Positions 13,557 to 22,837 of a DNA stretch of 64,000 nt are shown here, piece by piece. Below the pieces are notes generated by a model that ran no database searches, was not told the origin of the DNA, and saw only the letters and a program-made list of their open reading frames with translations. Within the stretch, counting starts at the first letter, position 1; every line of letters starts with the position of its first letter. The stretch comes from Clostridia bacterium (GTDB lineage: Bacteria > Bacillota > Clostridia > Oscillospirales > CAG-272): contig JAFQUJ010000017.1 of the NCBI GenBank assembly GCA_017408585.1, positions 124,001 to 188,000 on the forward strand, given 5' to 3'. The position numbers and the translations under genes were made by a program.

Positions 13557-14864
13557 ATGAAAAGAAAAATTACAATTTTAGCATTAACAATAATACTTGC
13601 TTTATCCGTTTTTGCTTTTTCGTCGTGCTTTCTTATCCCCGACGAAATTCAATTTGAATTAAACGAGGACGGAGAATCATATTATGTTTCCAACATACGA
13701 AGCGGTGTAAAGGTTGCGGATATTCCCGCAGAATACGAGGGCAAGCCCGTTACCGCAATAGGAGAGAATGCCGGCGAGTACGCACACAGTTCTCTTAAGG
13801 AGCTAATCATTCCCGAGGGAGTTACCTCAATTGGCAAGGGCGCATTCAAGGGTTGCTCAAATCTTGAAAAAATAGTTATTCCAAGCACTCTTACATCAAC
13901 AGGAGAAATAGCATTTTATTTTGAATATTATGGCAAAAATCCTTCGTCAAGTCCGGAAATTCACCTTGCCGACCCCGAAAGCTATATCAAGGGTGAGCAC
14001 GCCTCCGTTCCAAAGGGTAAATTTTACTCAAACGGAGAGCTGATTACCTCTCTTGAAATAGATAGCTCCTCTAAATCACTTTTTGGAAACAGCCAAATAA
14101 CCGATGTCGTTATTAAGAGTGATTTGAGCAAGATACCCGACAAAATGTTCTCGCTATTTACCTCTCTTAAAGGTGTTGTGATTGAGGAGGGCGTTAAGGA
14201 AATTGGCTATCACTCGTTCTATGGTTGCTCTGCTCTTGAAGAGGTTATCCTTCCAAACGGGCTTGAAATTATAGGTAGTGGCGCATTTGAGAAATGCTCA
14301 ATGCTTAAAAAAATAACCATTCCACAAAGCCTTGAAAGGATTGGAGCGAACGCTTTTTATTATGCCGGCGAGGGCGCATACGAGCAGACAGGCAAAAATT
14401 TACAGGTACACATTTCAAGCATAGAAAATTGGTGTGGCATTTCCTTTGAGTTTGAGGGCAACCCATGTTTCTATGATTTGTACTTAAATGGCTCTGTTGT
14501 AACTACTCTTGACCTTAGCGGAGTTGAAAAAATAAGCTGGCACGCCTTTGAGAGCTGTTATTCAATTACAAATGTAATTATAGGCGACAAGGTAACCGAA
14601 ATCGGATACAACTCATTCTATAACTGCAACGCGCTTGAAAGTGTTATTATAGGCGCAAATGTAACTTACATAGGCCATGGCGCATTTAGCAGTTGCGAGG
14701 CTCTTGAGAGTGTAACCTTCAAGAGCACCTCGGGCAAGTGGCACTATATGTATGGAGAAAGCAAAACAGGGATTCTCTTTGAGCTTGGCACGCCGGAGGA
14801 AAACGCAGAGCTTTTCAAGGGAAGCTCCCTGGCAGATCACAACATAAAAAAGTACAAAGATTAA
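13557..14864 (+). CDS. Leucine-rich repeat (BspA-type) surface lipoprotein
   Basis: A 435-residue exported protein. It opens with a basic start and hydrophobic core (MKRKITILALTIILALSVFA), then FSSC, a likely though atypical lipobox. LRR_5 units follow, for example LKELIIPEGVTSIGKGAFKG, interrupted near residues 120-170 and 265-320 by non-repeat segments (VHISSIENWCGISFE). ATG 13557 is chosen over an upstream in-frame ATG because AAGGAGAAG lies before it and the signal peptide begins there. The next gene starts 9 bp after the stop, so the two probably form an operon controlled from the repeat-flanked promoter. Confidence 0.88.
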   Translation: MKRKITILALTIILALSVFAFSSCFLIPDEIQFELNEDGESYYVSNIRSGVKVADIPAEYEGKPVTAIGENAGEYAHSSLKELIIPEGVTSIGKGAFKGCSNLEKIVIPSTLTSTGEIAFYFEYYGKNPSSSPEIHLADPESYIKGEHASVPKGKFYSNGELITSLEIDSSSKSLFGNSQITDVVIKSDLSKIPDKMFSLFTSLKGVVIEEGVKEIGYHSFYGCSALEEVILPNGLEIIGSGAFEKCSMLKKITIPQSLERIGANAFYYAGEGAYEQTGKNLQVHISSIENWCGISFEFEGNPCFYDLYLNGSVVTTLDLSGVEKISWHAFESCYSITNVIIGDKVTEIGYNSFYNCNALESVIIGANVTYIGHGAFSSCEALESVTFKSTSGKWHYMYGESKTGILFELGTPEENAELFKGSSLADHNIKKYKD

Positions 14865-14873
14865 GAGGTGTTT

Positions 14874-15446
14874 ATGAACAGAACTAGTAGATTTTTTAAA
14901 TTTCTTCATCAGCTTATAATCAGAGTTCCGATATCGGCGATTATAAATTTTTTCGCCATATCTCCTATTGCTATGGGCTATGCCTATTTTGTTGAGGGCA
15001 CGGGAGTTTCCTCGCACACGGATACATCGGGAATTATAGTGTTCATATTTAGCTTTTTCTTTATGGTTGTCGGTTTTCGACTAAACAAATGGCGTTACAA
15101 TAGAAAGGGCAAGCAAACGGACTACTCTTTTGAAAGAGAGTACGAGGAAATAAGGTACGAAATACGAGCCGAATATAACAACTGGACAGACCAAATAGAT
15201 GTAACATCTCATGAAATGGGAAGAAACAACTATACGAGAACCGAGTGGGCATCAACCCAGTGGGGCAAAATCGCAGCGATAACCTCATTTATCGCCCTGC
15301 CCTGCCAATTGATTGCCCTTGCCTTTTCGTTTCTTGGCATATTTTTCAAATTTATCTATACCTCTACAAAGACCATTCCGTATGATCTTGGAGGCTTTAA
15401 CAAAATGACACATATACTTTTCGATTTTGTTATCATTAAACCATAA
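14874..15446 (+). CDS. Small membrane protein of unknown function
   Basis: A 190-residue protein that I do not recognise. It has a hydrophobic pair near residues 15-65, then a polar, charged section rich in Tyr/Glu/Arg (FEREYEEIRYEIRAEYNNW), then a hydrophobic segment around 130-160 (ITSFIALPCQLIALAFSFLG). This suggests three or four membrane spans with one cytoplasmic or external loop. The ATG at 14874 follows GAGGTG; an upstream GTG lacks a site. It is co-transcribed with the lipoprotein and may help display or export it (inference from position only). Confidence 0.6.
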   Translation: MNRTSRFFKFLHQLIIRVPISAIINFFAISPIAMGYAYFVEGTGVSSHTDTSGIIVFIFSFFFMVVGFRLNKWRYNRKGKQTDYSFEREYEEIRYEIRAEYNNWTDQIDVTSHEMGRNNYTRTEWASTQWGKIAAITSFIALPCQLIALAFSFLGIFFKFIYTSTKTIPYDLGGFNKMTHILFDFVIIKP

Positions 15447-15453
15447 TCAAAGC

Positions 15454-15483
15454 AAAAATGCAGTTCAAAGGAACTGCATTTTT
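15454..15483 (+). terminator. Terminator of the LRR lipoprotein operon
   Basis: AAAAATGCAGTTC / GAACTGCATTTTT with a four-base loop, 8 bp after the stop. The palindrome can also serve the converging minus-strand gene that ends at 15529. Confidence 0.85.
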
Positions 15484-15528
15484 AAATTATTTATCCGCGT
15501 TGAGAGGAGGTATCGCATAACATTACCC

Positions 15529-17004
15529 TCAGCATCTGTGAGCAGAAATGTAGCCCTTATACTCCCACAAAAAATCCTCCGCTGTATGATCCAGCGTTAC
15601 GGTGCATTTATCGTCCTTAAAGCAAAAGGACATAAACATATTGCCCAGATATTTGTCTATTATTTGAGCTACTATTACTATTTTATTGTTTTCGGTCCAG
15701 GCAAAGGAAACTGCGTCCTTATATTTTAAGCCATTGGTGCTTCTTACGCCTCCGTTTTCGTCTGAATAGCCCAGCTCCGGAAAATAGCCTAGGCGATTTT
15801 CGTTGACGGAAAATTCAAGCTCCAAAACATTACCTGCTCTTTCGTAAATCAGCTTGCCTTGTTTAGCGCTATCAAACTTAAAGGTAAAGCTTTTCAGCTC
15901 TGCTTGGTTCTCGTCGCACTCATAGGTTACGCCATCAAGCTGTTGCCTCATTGGTGAGTCCTCTTGTCCCTTGATTGCCCAGAGGCGAAGCGAGGAGCAA
16001 AGCTCGCAAAGCGCCTTGCACTCACCCTCGTTTTCGTCAAGGGGTGTATCGCTTAAATTATCGACCACCATATCAAAAAGGTTGTCAATTATGTACTCTC
16101 TTGCGTTCTCGCTGCCTTGATTGTCGGCTGTGCAAACGAAGATAAAATCCTTTTCGGGCAAGCAAATTGCCAGCTGGTCACCCATTCCAACCATAGCGAA
16201 CGCCCCTTGCTCGGTTATCCAAAATTGATAGCCATAGCCATGATGGGTTGCTTGATAGTGTGGGCTTGTGATATTACACACCTGCTTTGAGGTGGCAAGG
16301 CGCAAATATTCCTCGTTCATTAGGCGCTTACCCTGCCATGTACCATAATTCATAACAAATCGTGCAAAGGTAGCAAGGTCACGAGTGGTGCAAAGCATAG
16401 CGCTATCGCCCCATGAATCGCCATTTCTGGTCTTTAAAACTCTCGCGCTACCAAATGCGCCAAGATGTGTGAAAATTCTTTCGTTTAGAAAATCAAAGAG
16501 CGATTTTTTTGTCACCCTTTCGACAAGGCTTGATAGCACCTGTGAGCCTGCGCTATCATATGCCCATACCGTGCCCGAGGCGTGTCTTAGCCCTATATCT
16601 GTAAAATACAGGTGCGTTCTATCGGGATCGCTTTCGCTAAACCACGGCACGCCAAATCCTGTTGTAGTCATTTTAAGCATTTCCCTTATTGTTTGATTTT
16701 TTAGATTTTCGCAAAGGGGTGTGTCTATTTTATCGGGAAAATAGTCAGCGATTTTATCGTCAAGCGAGATAAGAGAGTCCTCGACGCAAAGCCCAATCGC
16801 AACTGACACAAAGCTCTTTGTAACGGAATACATTCTTTGAAGGTCGTCTGCCTTGTAGGGCGCATAATATGCCTCGCAAAAAATATCGTTTCCTCGCATC
16901 ATAAGCACACTGTGCATATGAAGCCCTCTTTTGTTTAGCTTTTCTATGTAATTTCTAACAAGTGTAGAGCTGATTCCCGCCCTCTCCGGTGTAATTTTAT
17001 TCAT
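15529..17004 (-). CDS. Beta-lactamase-like serine hydrolase
   Basis: A 491-residue class C beta-lactamase/penicillin-binding-protein-fold enzyme. The nucleophile motif SxxK is seen as SVTKS near residue 64, and the second motif as YDSAGS. HHGYGYQFW matches the HxG-type region near the active site. Family members are esterases, D-aminopeptidases or true beta-lactamases; here there is no signal peptide, so a cytoplasmic esterase or peptidase is more likely than an antibiotic-degrading enzyme. The C-terminal 150 residues look like a lipocalin-like beta domain. The promoter is back to back with that of the next gene. Confidence 0.85.
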   Translation of the reverse strand: MNKITPERAGISSTLVRNYIEKLNKRGLHMHSVLMMRGNDIFCEAYYAPYKADDLQRMYSVTKSFVSVAIGLCVEDSLISLDDKIADYFPDKIDTPLCENLKNQTIREMLKMTTTGFGVPWFSESDPDRTHLYFTDIGLRHASGTVWAYDSAGSQVLSSLVERVTKKSLFDFLNERIFTHLGAFGSARVLKTRNGDSWGDSAMLCTTRDLATFARFVMNYGTWQGKRLMNEEYLRLATSKQVCNITSPHYQATHHGYGYQFWITEQGAFAMVGMGDQLAICLPEKDFIFVCTADNQGSENAREYIIDNLFDMVVDNLSDTPLDENEGECKALCELCSSLRLWAIKGQEDSPMRQQLDGVTYECDENQAELKSFTFKFDSAKQGKLIYERAGNVLELEFSVNENRLGYFPELGYSDENGGVRSTNGLKYKDAVSFAWTENNKIVIVAQIIDKYLGNMFMSFCFKDDKCTVTLDHTAEDFLWEYKGYISAHRC

Positions 17005-17039
17005 AGCAATCTCCTTTTAACATTATTTCCTACATATAA

Positions 17040-17100
17040 ATAATATCATAAATAAAAGTGCATTTCAAGCCTTGACATTTGTTAATATTTAGTATATAAT
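17040..17100. promoter_or_regulatory. Back-to-back promoters for the 15529 and 17141 genes
   Basis: Minus strand: TTGAAA (17063-17068), 17 bp, TATTAT (17040-17045). Plus strand: TTGACA (17072-17077), 17 bp, TATAAT (17095-17100). The two -35 boxes are 3 bp apart, so both polymerases compete for the same DNA. Confidence 0.8.
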
Positions 17101-17140
17101 GTTGAATATATTAATTTTTTATTAAATTTTAGGAGATTTT

Positions 17141-18151
17141 ATGGAAAACAAGTTTTTAAGATTTTTGACTCACACCGTCATTGTAATTGCAATGTTTATA
17201 ATCTGTGGTGTGTTCGGTAGCCAAATAGAGCTTGCCAAGGCTTCGGGCGAGGGCTCTGTCTACGCAAACGGATTGTCGATTGCTGCGCTTCTCGTGTTCC
17301 CCTTCTTTATCATTCTTCACCTTGTTTTTGATGTTATGAGTGAGTGGGAAAATGTAGTTTTGAGCTTCCTTCGCGGAGCGCTCGCATTTATTGGCTGTAT
17401 TGGTATTGCACTTGGCTCTATTTTCACGCAGTTAGTAGCTGCAATGGATTTTGACGGAACACTTCCAAGCGTATTTCAGGCTGCGCTCGTTCCATGTGGA
17501 GCTTTTGCCGGCTTTGTTGCTCTTTATCTCTATATCGGCTCGGAAATGCTCGATATGCAAAGAAAATCGTTCTTAATTCCACCACTTAGCCTCGTTATCA
17601 GCTTTGTTGTAAACCTTATTTTCGCACTTCTCGGTTACTATATTCATCCATTCTTCTACACATGGCTATTGCTCATTATAATGGGAGTTGGAACAATTGT
17701 AGTTGTTATTTGCCTATTCAAGTTTGGAATTGACGATGTCACAGACCGTGTTTATCCGTCCGGATTCCCATCTCACAAGCCCACTCCAACACCAAGCACC
17801 TCCGGCAAGAGTAATCGTCAAAGGGTTACAGAGGCTGTGCTTGAGGGACTTGAGCACCTTTCAAAATACCCGGACGATCACATAAAGCACGATGAGTATG
17901 TTCTTCGCATTGATGCGCCGATGCCATTTGAGTTTGATGTAGATAAAAAAGAGGTATTCTTCAATGCAGATATGTATATGAACACCTATGACCAAGACGA
18001 GCTTCGTAGCTCTAAGTTCGAGCTTCAAGGCATTATTGAGTCACTTATTGCTGAGTGTCTTTCTAAGGGTGCAGAGTACGATAGCTACTTCGACCCTTCA
18101 ACATGGGACATTTTTGCATCGGTTATGCTTTATGACGCTGACAGATTTTAA
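17141..18151 (+). CDS. Membrane protein with cytoplasmic C-terminal domain, unknown function
   Basis: A 336-residue protein that I do not recognise. The first 210 residues carry about six hydrophobic segments (from FLTHTVIVIAMFIICGVFGS to the LLLIIMGVGTIVVVICLF region). A Pro/Thr/Ser linker (KPTPTPSTSGKSNRQ) leads to a soluble domain of about 115 residues that is acidic and holds EYVLRIDAPMPFEFDVDKKE. It is monocistronic, with its own promoter and a strong terminator. Confidence 0.65.
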   Translation: MENKFLRFLTHTVIVIAMFIICGVFGSQIELAKASGEGSVYANGLSIAALLVFPFFIILHLVFDVMSEWENVVLSFLRGALAFIGCIGIALGSIFTQLVAAMDFDGTLPSVFQAALVPCGAFAGFVALYLYIGSEMLDMQRKSFLIPPLSLVISFVVNLIFALLGYYIHPFFYTWLLLIIMGVGTIVVVICLFKFGIDDVTDRVYPSGFPSHKPTPTPSTSGKSNRQRVTEAVLEGLEHLSKYPDDHIKHDEYVLRIDAPMPFEFDVDKKEVFFNADMYMNTYDQDELRSSKFELQGIIESLIAECLSKGAEYDSYFDPSTWDIFASVMLYDADRF

Positions 18152-18162
18152 GTAAAAGAATA

Positions 18163-18190
18163 AAAGACCGAGATTTTTCTCGGTCTTTTT
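18163..18190. terminator. Bidirectional terminator
   Basis: AAAGACCGAG / CTCGGTCTTT with a six-base loop. It serves the membrane-protein gene on the plus strand and the MFS gene ending at 18189 on the minus strand. Confidence 0.85.
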
Positions 18191-19457
18191 ATTTTTCTTG
18201 TTGCTTTTTAATTTTAGCAAGCGATATGCTGACATAAAGCATTGTTAGCATGGTCATTAGGAATGCGATTATGGATAATACCTGCTGTGCATAGATTTGA
18301 ATACCGAAGAGGGTGTCGTTGTTGTTTTGAATGTATGACACCAAGGGCGAAACCGCAAGCGTTGCCAAAAATCCGCAAACGCCCGAGATTGCAAGCGATA
18401 CCGCAAGAGCGTCGGTGCGCTTTTGTGGCTCTACATAGTCATAGCAAAGGTTTATGAGCGCGCTGTTTATTCCACCCATAGCAATAGCATAAAGCACATA
18501 GTAAATCGTATATACTACATATCCGTTTTCGGGGCGACAAAAGGCGTTTACAAGGAAGCCCGCCCCTGCGATTGCAAAGCAAATTTTCAGCATTTTCGCA
18601 AAGGAAAACTTATCTGCATAGCGTCCCCAGACAAACGAAAAGCTTGCACGAGCGACGGCATAAATTGCGCTGAGAATTGAAATTCCGTAAATCGGGTCAA
18701 GGGCAAGCGTGTTGTTCTTATATGCGCCATAGAATGGGGTTGCAACAGAGGTTGAAACCTGCCACAAAACGAAAACTATGGTCACGCTAAAAATGCTTTT
18801 ATCCTTCAAGGCGCTAATAAGACCCAGCTTTTCTCTTTTGGGCTCTTGTGATGGAGTGTCCTGCTTTTCGACAGTAAATATCATTGAGAGCGTGTGCAAA
18901 AGCATTATAACAAAGATTGACACGCCACAAATTATGAAAGCGACTCTTATGTCCCTCTCCTTATAGTAGCTAATGATAGCGCCCATAGCGAAGTTGAACG
19001 CAACGCCACAGATAAGCGACACCGCTTCCTTTTTGGCGGTAAAGCGACCTCTTTGCTCATCGTCAACCAGTGACATAAACCAATTTATCTTTTTGGGGTG
19101 AGCCACATTATAGAAAAGGTACGCAAGAATTATTGCGACAACAAAGGTTACTTGCTTTGTGGTGCTAGACAGGCTTGTTAGTGGAATTATGTAAAGTGAC
19201 ATAAACAAAAGCTGATTAATTATGCTAAGCGCGATTACCTTAGTCTTAGCTCTGCCCCTGTTTAAAAGGATCGCCAAAAGCTGAAACAGACAGCCAAGCG
19301 AGATAATCGACGATAAAATTCCCGTCACGCTATCGCTAATTCCCAGCTCCTTTGTAAGCGAGGCAAGATACATATCGGCTACAAGAATTGAAATTAGGTA
19401 TTCAAGCCCTGCCTCGATTATGTATAAAGCACGGCCTCTTTTATATAATTTTTCCAT
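18189..19457 (-). CDS. MFS transporter
   Basis: A 422-residue protein with about 12 hydrophobic segments and a charged central loop (VEKQDTPSQEPKREK) between halves, as in the major facilitator superfamily. RGRFTAKKEA in the first half and FVWGRYADKFSFAKM in the second half are the loop 4-5 and loop 8-9 type motifs. The substrate is unknown. It ends in a basic tail (AKIKKQQEK). AAGGAAG precedes the ATG. It is a single gene with its own promoter. Confidence 0.88.
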   Translation of the reverse strand: MEKLYKRGRALYIIEAGLEYLISILVADMYLASLTKELGISDSVTGILSSIISLGCLFQLLAILLNRGRAKTKVIALSIINQLLFMSLYIIPLTSLSSTTKQVTFVVAIILAYLFYNVAHPKKINWFMSLVDDEQRGRFTAKKEAVSLICGVAFNFAMGAIISYYKERDIRVAFIICGVSIFVIMLLHTLSMIFTVEKQDTPSQEPKREKLGLISALKDKSIFSVTIVFVLWQVSTSVATPFYGAYKNNTLALDPIYGISILSAIYAVARASFSFVWGRYADKFSFAKMLKICFAIAGAGFLVNAFCRPENGYVVYTIYYVLYAIAMGGINSALINLCYDYVEPQKRTDALAVSLAISGVCGFLATLAVSPLVSYIQNNNDTLFGIQIYAQQVLSIIAFLMTMLTMLYVSISLAKIKKQQEK

Positions 19458-19489
19458 ATTGCTTCCTTGTGTTAAAATATTACATATCC

Positions 19490-19518
19490 ATTTTAGCCCA
19501 CCCTTTGAGCTTTGTCAA
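19490..19518 (-). promoter_or_regulatory. Promoter of the MFS gene
   Basis: TTGACA (19513-19518), 17 bp, TAAAAT (19490-19495) on the minus strand. Confidence 0.75.
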
Positions 19519-19584
19519 TACCTTTAAAAAAGATATTGCGCTTGTTTTCAAGAATATAAAATTGAATTAGCAAGGCATAAAGCA

Positions 19585-19613
19585 AAAAATGGCGTAGCCC
19601 TAGCTACGCCATT
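19585..19613 (-). terminator. Terminator of the zinc-ribbon protein gene
   Basis: AATGGCGTAGC / GCTACGCCATT with a short loop, followed by TTTTTGC on the minus strand, just after the stop at 19619. Confidence 0.88.
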
Positions 19614-19618
19614 GTCTT

Positions 19619-20926
19619 TTATTTAAAGAATTGTCCGTTCTTGAGTGGGTCTAGGCTCTCGTAGTAAGCGAAGAGCTTATCAAAGCCGAGCTCATCAAGT
19701 GATGCCGGAATTTGAGTGTCTATTATAAAGTCATAAAGAGCTTTGATTAGGTTACGGATTTCGTCTGCAACCATGTCGAGCGCAGCGTTTTCGATATCCT
19801 CGTCGATTGTGAGCGATGGGTCAACATATTCCTCGTCGCCCTCTTCTCCGTCGATATTTTCCTCGCCGTCCTCGGTGCTACTCTCGGTTTCGGTTTCGCT
19901 CTCCGACTCCACCTTAGCCATAGCGCTTGCCTTGCCGTTTTTGCTCTCGCTCTCGGTTTCCTCATCAGCTTCCTGCTCGGAGTCGCTCTCTGTTTCGCTC
20001 TCCTCGCCTTCTGCGTCGTCCTCGCCATCATTTGCTTTATTAGCAATATCTATCCATGTAAAGTTAGCGCTATAATCAACGCGAGCGGGGTCAAATGTTC
20101 CATAGTATTGACGAACAAAATCGAATTGCGACATAGCGGGGCTTGGATCATCGTATGAAACGAGCGCGCTCCACAAATATTCGCTATCCATATTCTCCTC
20201 GCTTATCTCCAAAATGATTTTGATATAGAAGCTATCAATGGTGCTTTTGTAGATAATGTAGAAGGTTGTTTCGTTTTCCTCGGTACAGCAAATCACTGTA
20301 TTTTTGTTTATCTTGTATTCGTATCTGTCAAGAGTTTCGATGTTTACCATCTTACCCTCGTCCTCAAGGATCTCGCTCTCGGTCTCGGCTTCGGTTTCGT
20401 CCTCACTTGGCTCAAGCTCGGTTTCCTCTTCCGTTTCCTTATCACCTTTTGCGCTAAGCGCGCCTACCTCCTCGGTGCTTTCGCTCTCCGATTCAGTATC
20501 GCTCTCGGTTTCCTTGTTCTTTTCCTCTTCCCTTCTTTGCTCCTCTAGGCGACTTGCTTCTTCAAGCTCAGACGCATATTCAAGCTCCTCGGGCGGAGTA
20601 CCCGTAACAAGCTCTCCCTCGCTCTTTATAAACTCGGTTATGCGAAGGAAATCGCTTTTGTTTACTTCCTTTAAGATAAGAGTTACCGCAATAAAGATAA
20701 CAAGCGCGATTGCCGCTATAATTCCCAAGATAACAAGAAGCTTTCTTAGGCGCTTCATTTTCTTTGCCTTCTTTTCTGCGGCAAAGGGGTCCTCCTCGGT
20801 GTAGGTGTGACCACAATGCAAGCAGAAGTCCTTGCCCTCGTCAAGAGGCTTGTGACAATGGTGACACTTCCTTATAACGACCTTTTCCTTTTTTTCCTTA
20901 GGCTGTTTTTGATTTTCGTTTCCCAT
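19619..20926 (-). CDS. Zinc-ribbon, single-span membrane protein with acidic Ser/Glu-rich segments
   Basis: A 435-residue protein. Residues 18-38 hold a zinc ribbon (CHHCHKPLDEGKDFCLHC). A basic stretch (KKAKKMKRLRKLL) leads into one membrane span (ILGIIAAIALVIFIAVTLIL), so the ribbon is probably cytoplasmic and the rest outside. Two long Glu/Ser/Thr/Asp-rich stretches flank a folded segment (YEYKINKNTVICCTEENETT onward). The C-terminal 60 residues look helical. Zinc ribbon plus span plus secreted part is common in Clostridia, but I cannot assign a function. ATG 20926 has GGAG 6 bp upstream; an earlier ATG does not. It is monocistronic. Confidence 0.75.
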   Translation of the reverse strand: MGNENQKQPKEKKEKVVIRKCHHCHKPLDEGKDFCLHCGHTYTEEDPFAAEKKAKKMKRLRKLLVILGIIAAIALVIFIAVTLILKEVNKSDFLRITEFIKSEGELVTGTPPEELEYASELEEASRLEEQRREEEKNKETESDTESESESTEEVGALSAKGDKETEEETELEPSEDETEAETESEILEDEGKMVNIETLDRYEYKINKNTVICCTEENETTFYIIYKSTIDSFYIKIILEISEENMDSEYLWSALVSYDDPSPAMSQFDFVRQYYGTFDPARVDYSANFTWIDIANKANDGEDDAEGEESETESDSEQEADEETESESKNGKASAMAKVESESETETESSTEDGEENIDGEEGDEEYVDPSLTIDEDIENAALDMVADEIRNLIKALYDFIIDTQIPASLDELGFDKLFAYYESLDPLKNGQFFK

Positions 20927-20959
20927 TTCGTTCTCCAAAAATTTTATAAGTTAAATATT

Positions 20960-20988
20960 ATTGTAGCACATATTTACATATTTGTCAA
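20960..20988 (-). promoter_or_regulatory. Promoter of the zinc-ribbon protein gene
   Basis: TTGACA (20983-20988), 17 bp ending ATGTGC, TACAAT (20960-20965) on the minus strand. Confidence 0.8.
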
Positions 20989-21041
20989 GTAGGAGCTCCC
21001 CCTGTGAGCAAAACAGGTGCAGCTGTGCGCTTTTGAGTATT

Positions 21042-22760
21042 TTATTGCTGTGGCTTGAACTGCAATTTATAAAGCCTTGCATACTCGCCATCAAGCGCCA
21101 AAAGCTCCTCATGTGTGCCCTTTTCGACAATTTCGCCACCACTTACAACTGCGATTTGATGCGCATTTTTAATAGTTGAGAGCCTGTGCGCTACAACTAT
21201 GGTGGTTCTGCCACGGCAAAGCTCGTCAAGTGCGCCTTGAATTAGAATTTCGGTTGTGTTATCAAGAGCGCTCGTTGCCTCGTCAAGAATGAGAATTGGT
21301 GGATTTTTAAGGAAAACTCTGGCAATTGATAGCCTTTGCTTTTGTCCACCGGAGAGCTTAACTCCCCTCTCGCCGATTATTGTATCATAGCCATGCTCGA
21401 GAGTCATTACATAGTCATGAATGCTGGCTCTCTTTGCTGCCTCAATTACCTCCTCGTCGCTAGCGTCGGGACGGCCATAGAGAATGTTATCTCTTATGCT
21501 TGCGTTAAACAGATACACATCCTGTTGAACTATACCGATATTGCGACGAAGGCTCTCTCTTGTGATTTTTTCAAGCTCTATTCCATCGAGCAAAAGCTTG
21601 CCTCGCTCAACATCATAAAAGCGTGGGATAAGGTGACAAATTGTCGTTTTTCCGCCACCACTAGGTCCAACCAGGGCAAGAATTTCGCCCTTCTTAATGT
21701 CAAGGGATAGGTTGTGTAGAACATCGACATCGCCCTCGTAGCCATATGAAACATCCTCGAAAACGATATGTCCCTCGGCTCTCTCTATTGGCTGTGCGTC
21801 GGGGTCGTCATGCTCGGGCTCTGTGTCCATGATTTCCAAAAAGCGCTTAAAGCCCGTTGTTCCGTTTTGGTATTGCTCCATAAAGCCGATAAGGGTATTT
21901 ACAGGGCCTATAAAGAGGTTGACTGATACGATAAAGGCGGTGTAGTCACCGAGCAAAATTTGGTCATTGTAAAGGAAGATACCACCCGCAATTAGCACAA
22001 TAACATTGAACACATCGGTGACAAAGGTGGTTGAGGAATGGAAAAGACCCATTGACTTGTATGCGCTCTTGCGACATTTTACAAATCTTTGGTTGCCCAC
22101 CTCAAACTTTCTTTCCTCCTCCTCGGCGTTGGTATATGCCTTAGTAACTCTAATTCCCGTAATGGAGCTTTCGATTGCTCCGTTTATTTCAGCTGTTGCC
22201 TTTCGAGTTTCGGTAAACGCCTCCTTCATTTTCTTGCGAAGCGCACGAGAAATGATAATAAGGAAGGGCACGCACGCAAAAATGATTAGCGTAAGGTAAA
22301 TATTGATTGTCGAAAGATACACAAACGACATGATAATCGAAATTGAGGAGATAAGAAGATTTTCAGGACCGTGGTGCGCCAGCTCGCTTATCTCCCACAG
22401 GTCATTTGTCATTCTTGTCATTATTTTTCCTGTTTCGTTATCGTCGTAGAACTTATAGGGGAGCTTTTGCAAATGGTTGAACATATCACTACGCATTTGC
22501 GCCTGCATTCTAACGCCTATTGTGTGTCCTTGATATTGAATGAAATAATTAAGTAGCGACCTTATAAGGTATAAGCCAAGAAGCACCGAGCCAAAAATCA
22601 CGATAAGGCGGAACTTCTCGTTTGGTATAAAGTCATTTAGCATATGGCGTGTGATTATTGGATAAAAAATCGCAATAACTGCCACCATAAGCGACGCTAG
22701 CATATCAAAGAAAAACAGCGTCTTGTGTGGTTTATAGTATGAAATAAATCGTTTTAACAT
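21042..22760 (-). CDS. ABC exporter half-transporter (fused permease and ATPase)
   Basis: A 572-residue MsbA/LmrA-type protein. Six membrane segments occupy residues 1-300. The ATPase part has the Walker A motif VGPSGGGKTT, the signature LSGGQKQR, the Walker B ILILDEATSALD and the switch histidine in VAHRLST. These proteins dimerise and export lipids, drugs or peptides. No second half-transporter is next to it, so a homodimer is likely. AAAAGGAC lies before the ATG at 22760. The next upstream gene encodes an unrelated flavin reductase-like protein about 80 bp away, so the two may share a transcript. Confidence 0.93.
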   Translation of the reverse strand: MLKRFISYYKPHKTLFFFDMLASLMVAVIAIFYPIITRHMLNDFIPNEKFRLIVIFGSVLLGLYLIRSLLNYFIQYQGHTIGVRMQAQMRSDMFNHLQKLPYKFYDDNETGKIMTRMTNDLWEISELAHHGPENLLISSISIIMSFVYLSTINIYLTLIIFACVPFLIIISRALRKKMKEAFTETRKATAEINGAIESSITGIRVTKAYTNAEEEERKFEVGNQRFVKCRKSAYKSMGLFHSSTTFVTDVFNVIVLIAGGIFLYNDQILLGDYTAFIVSVNLFIGPVNTLIGFMEQYQNGTTGFKRFLEIMDTEPEHDDPDAQPIERAEGHIVFEDVSYGYEGDVDVLHNLSLDIKKGEILALVGPSGGGKTTICHLIPRFYDVERGKLLLDGIELEKITRESLRRNIGIVQQDVYLFNASIRDNILYGRPDASDEEVIEAAKRASIHDYVMTLEHGYDTIIGERGVKLSGGQKQRLSIARVFLKNPPILILDEATSALDNTTEILIQGALDELCRGRTTIVVAHRLSTIKNAHQIAVVSGGEIVEKGTHEELLALDGEYARLYKLQFKPQQ

Positions 22761-22837
22761 CTTTTATTCGTCCTTTTGCTTTTGCCAAGCGTTGTAAAGC
22801 GGTCTTTTGGCGAAATATGTATTTTCAAGGTGTGTCG

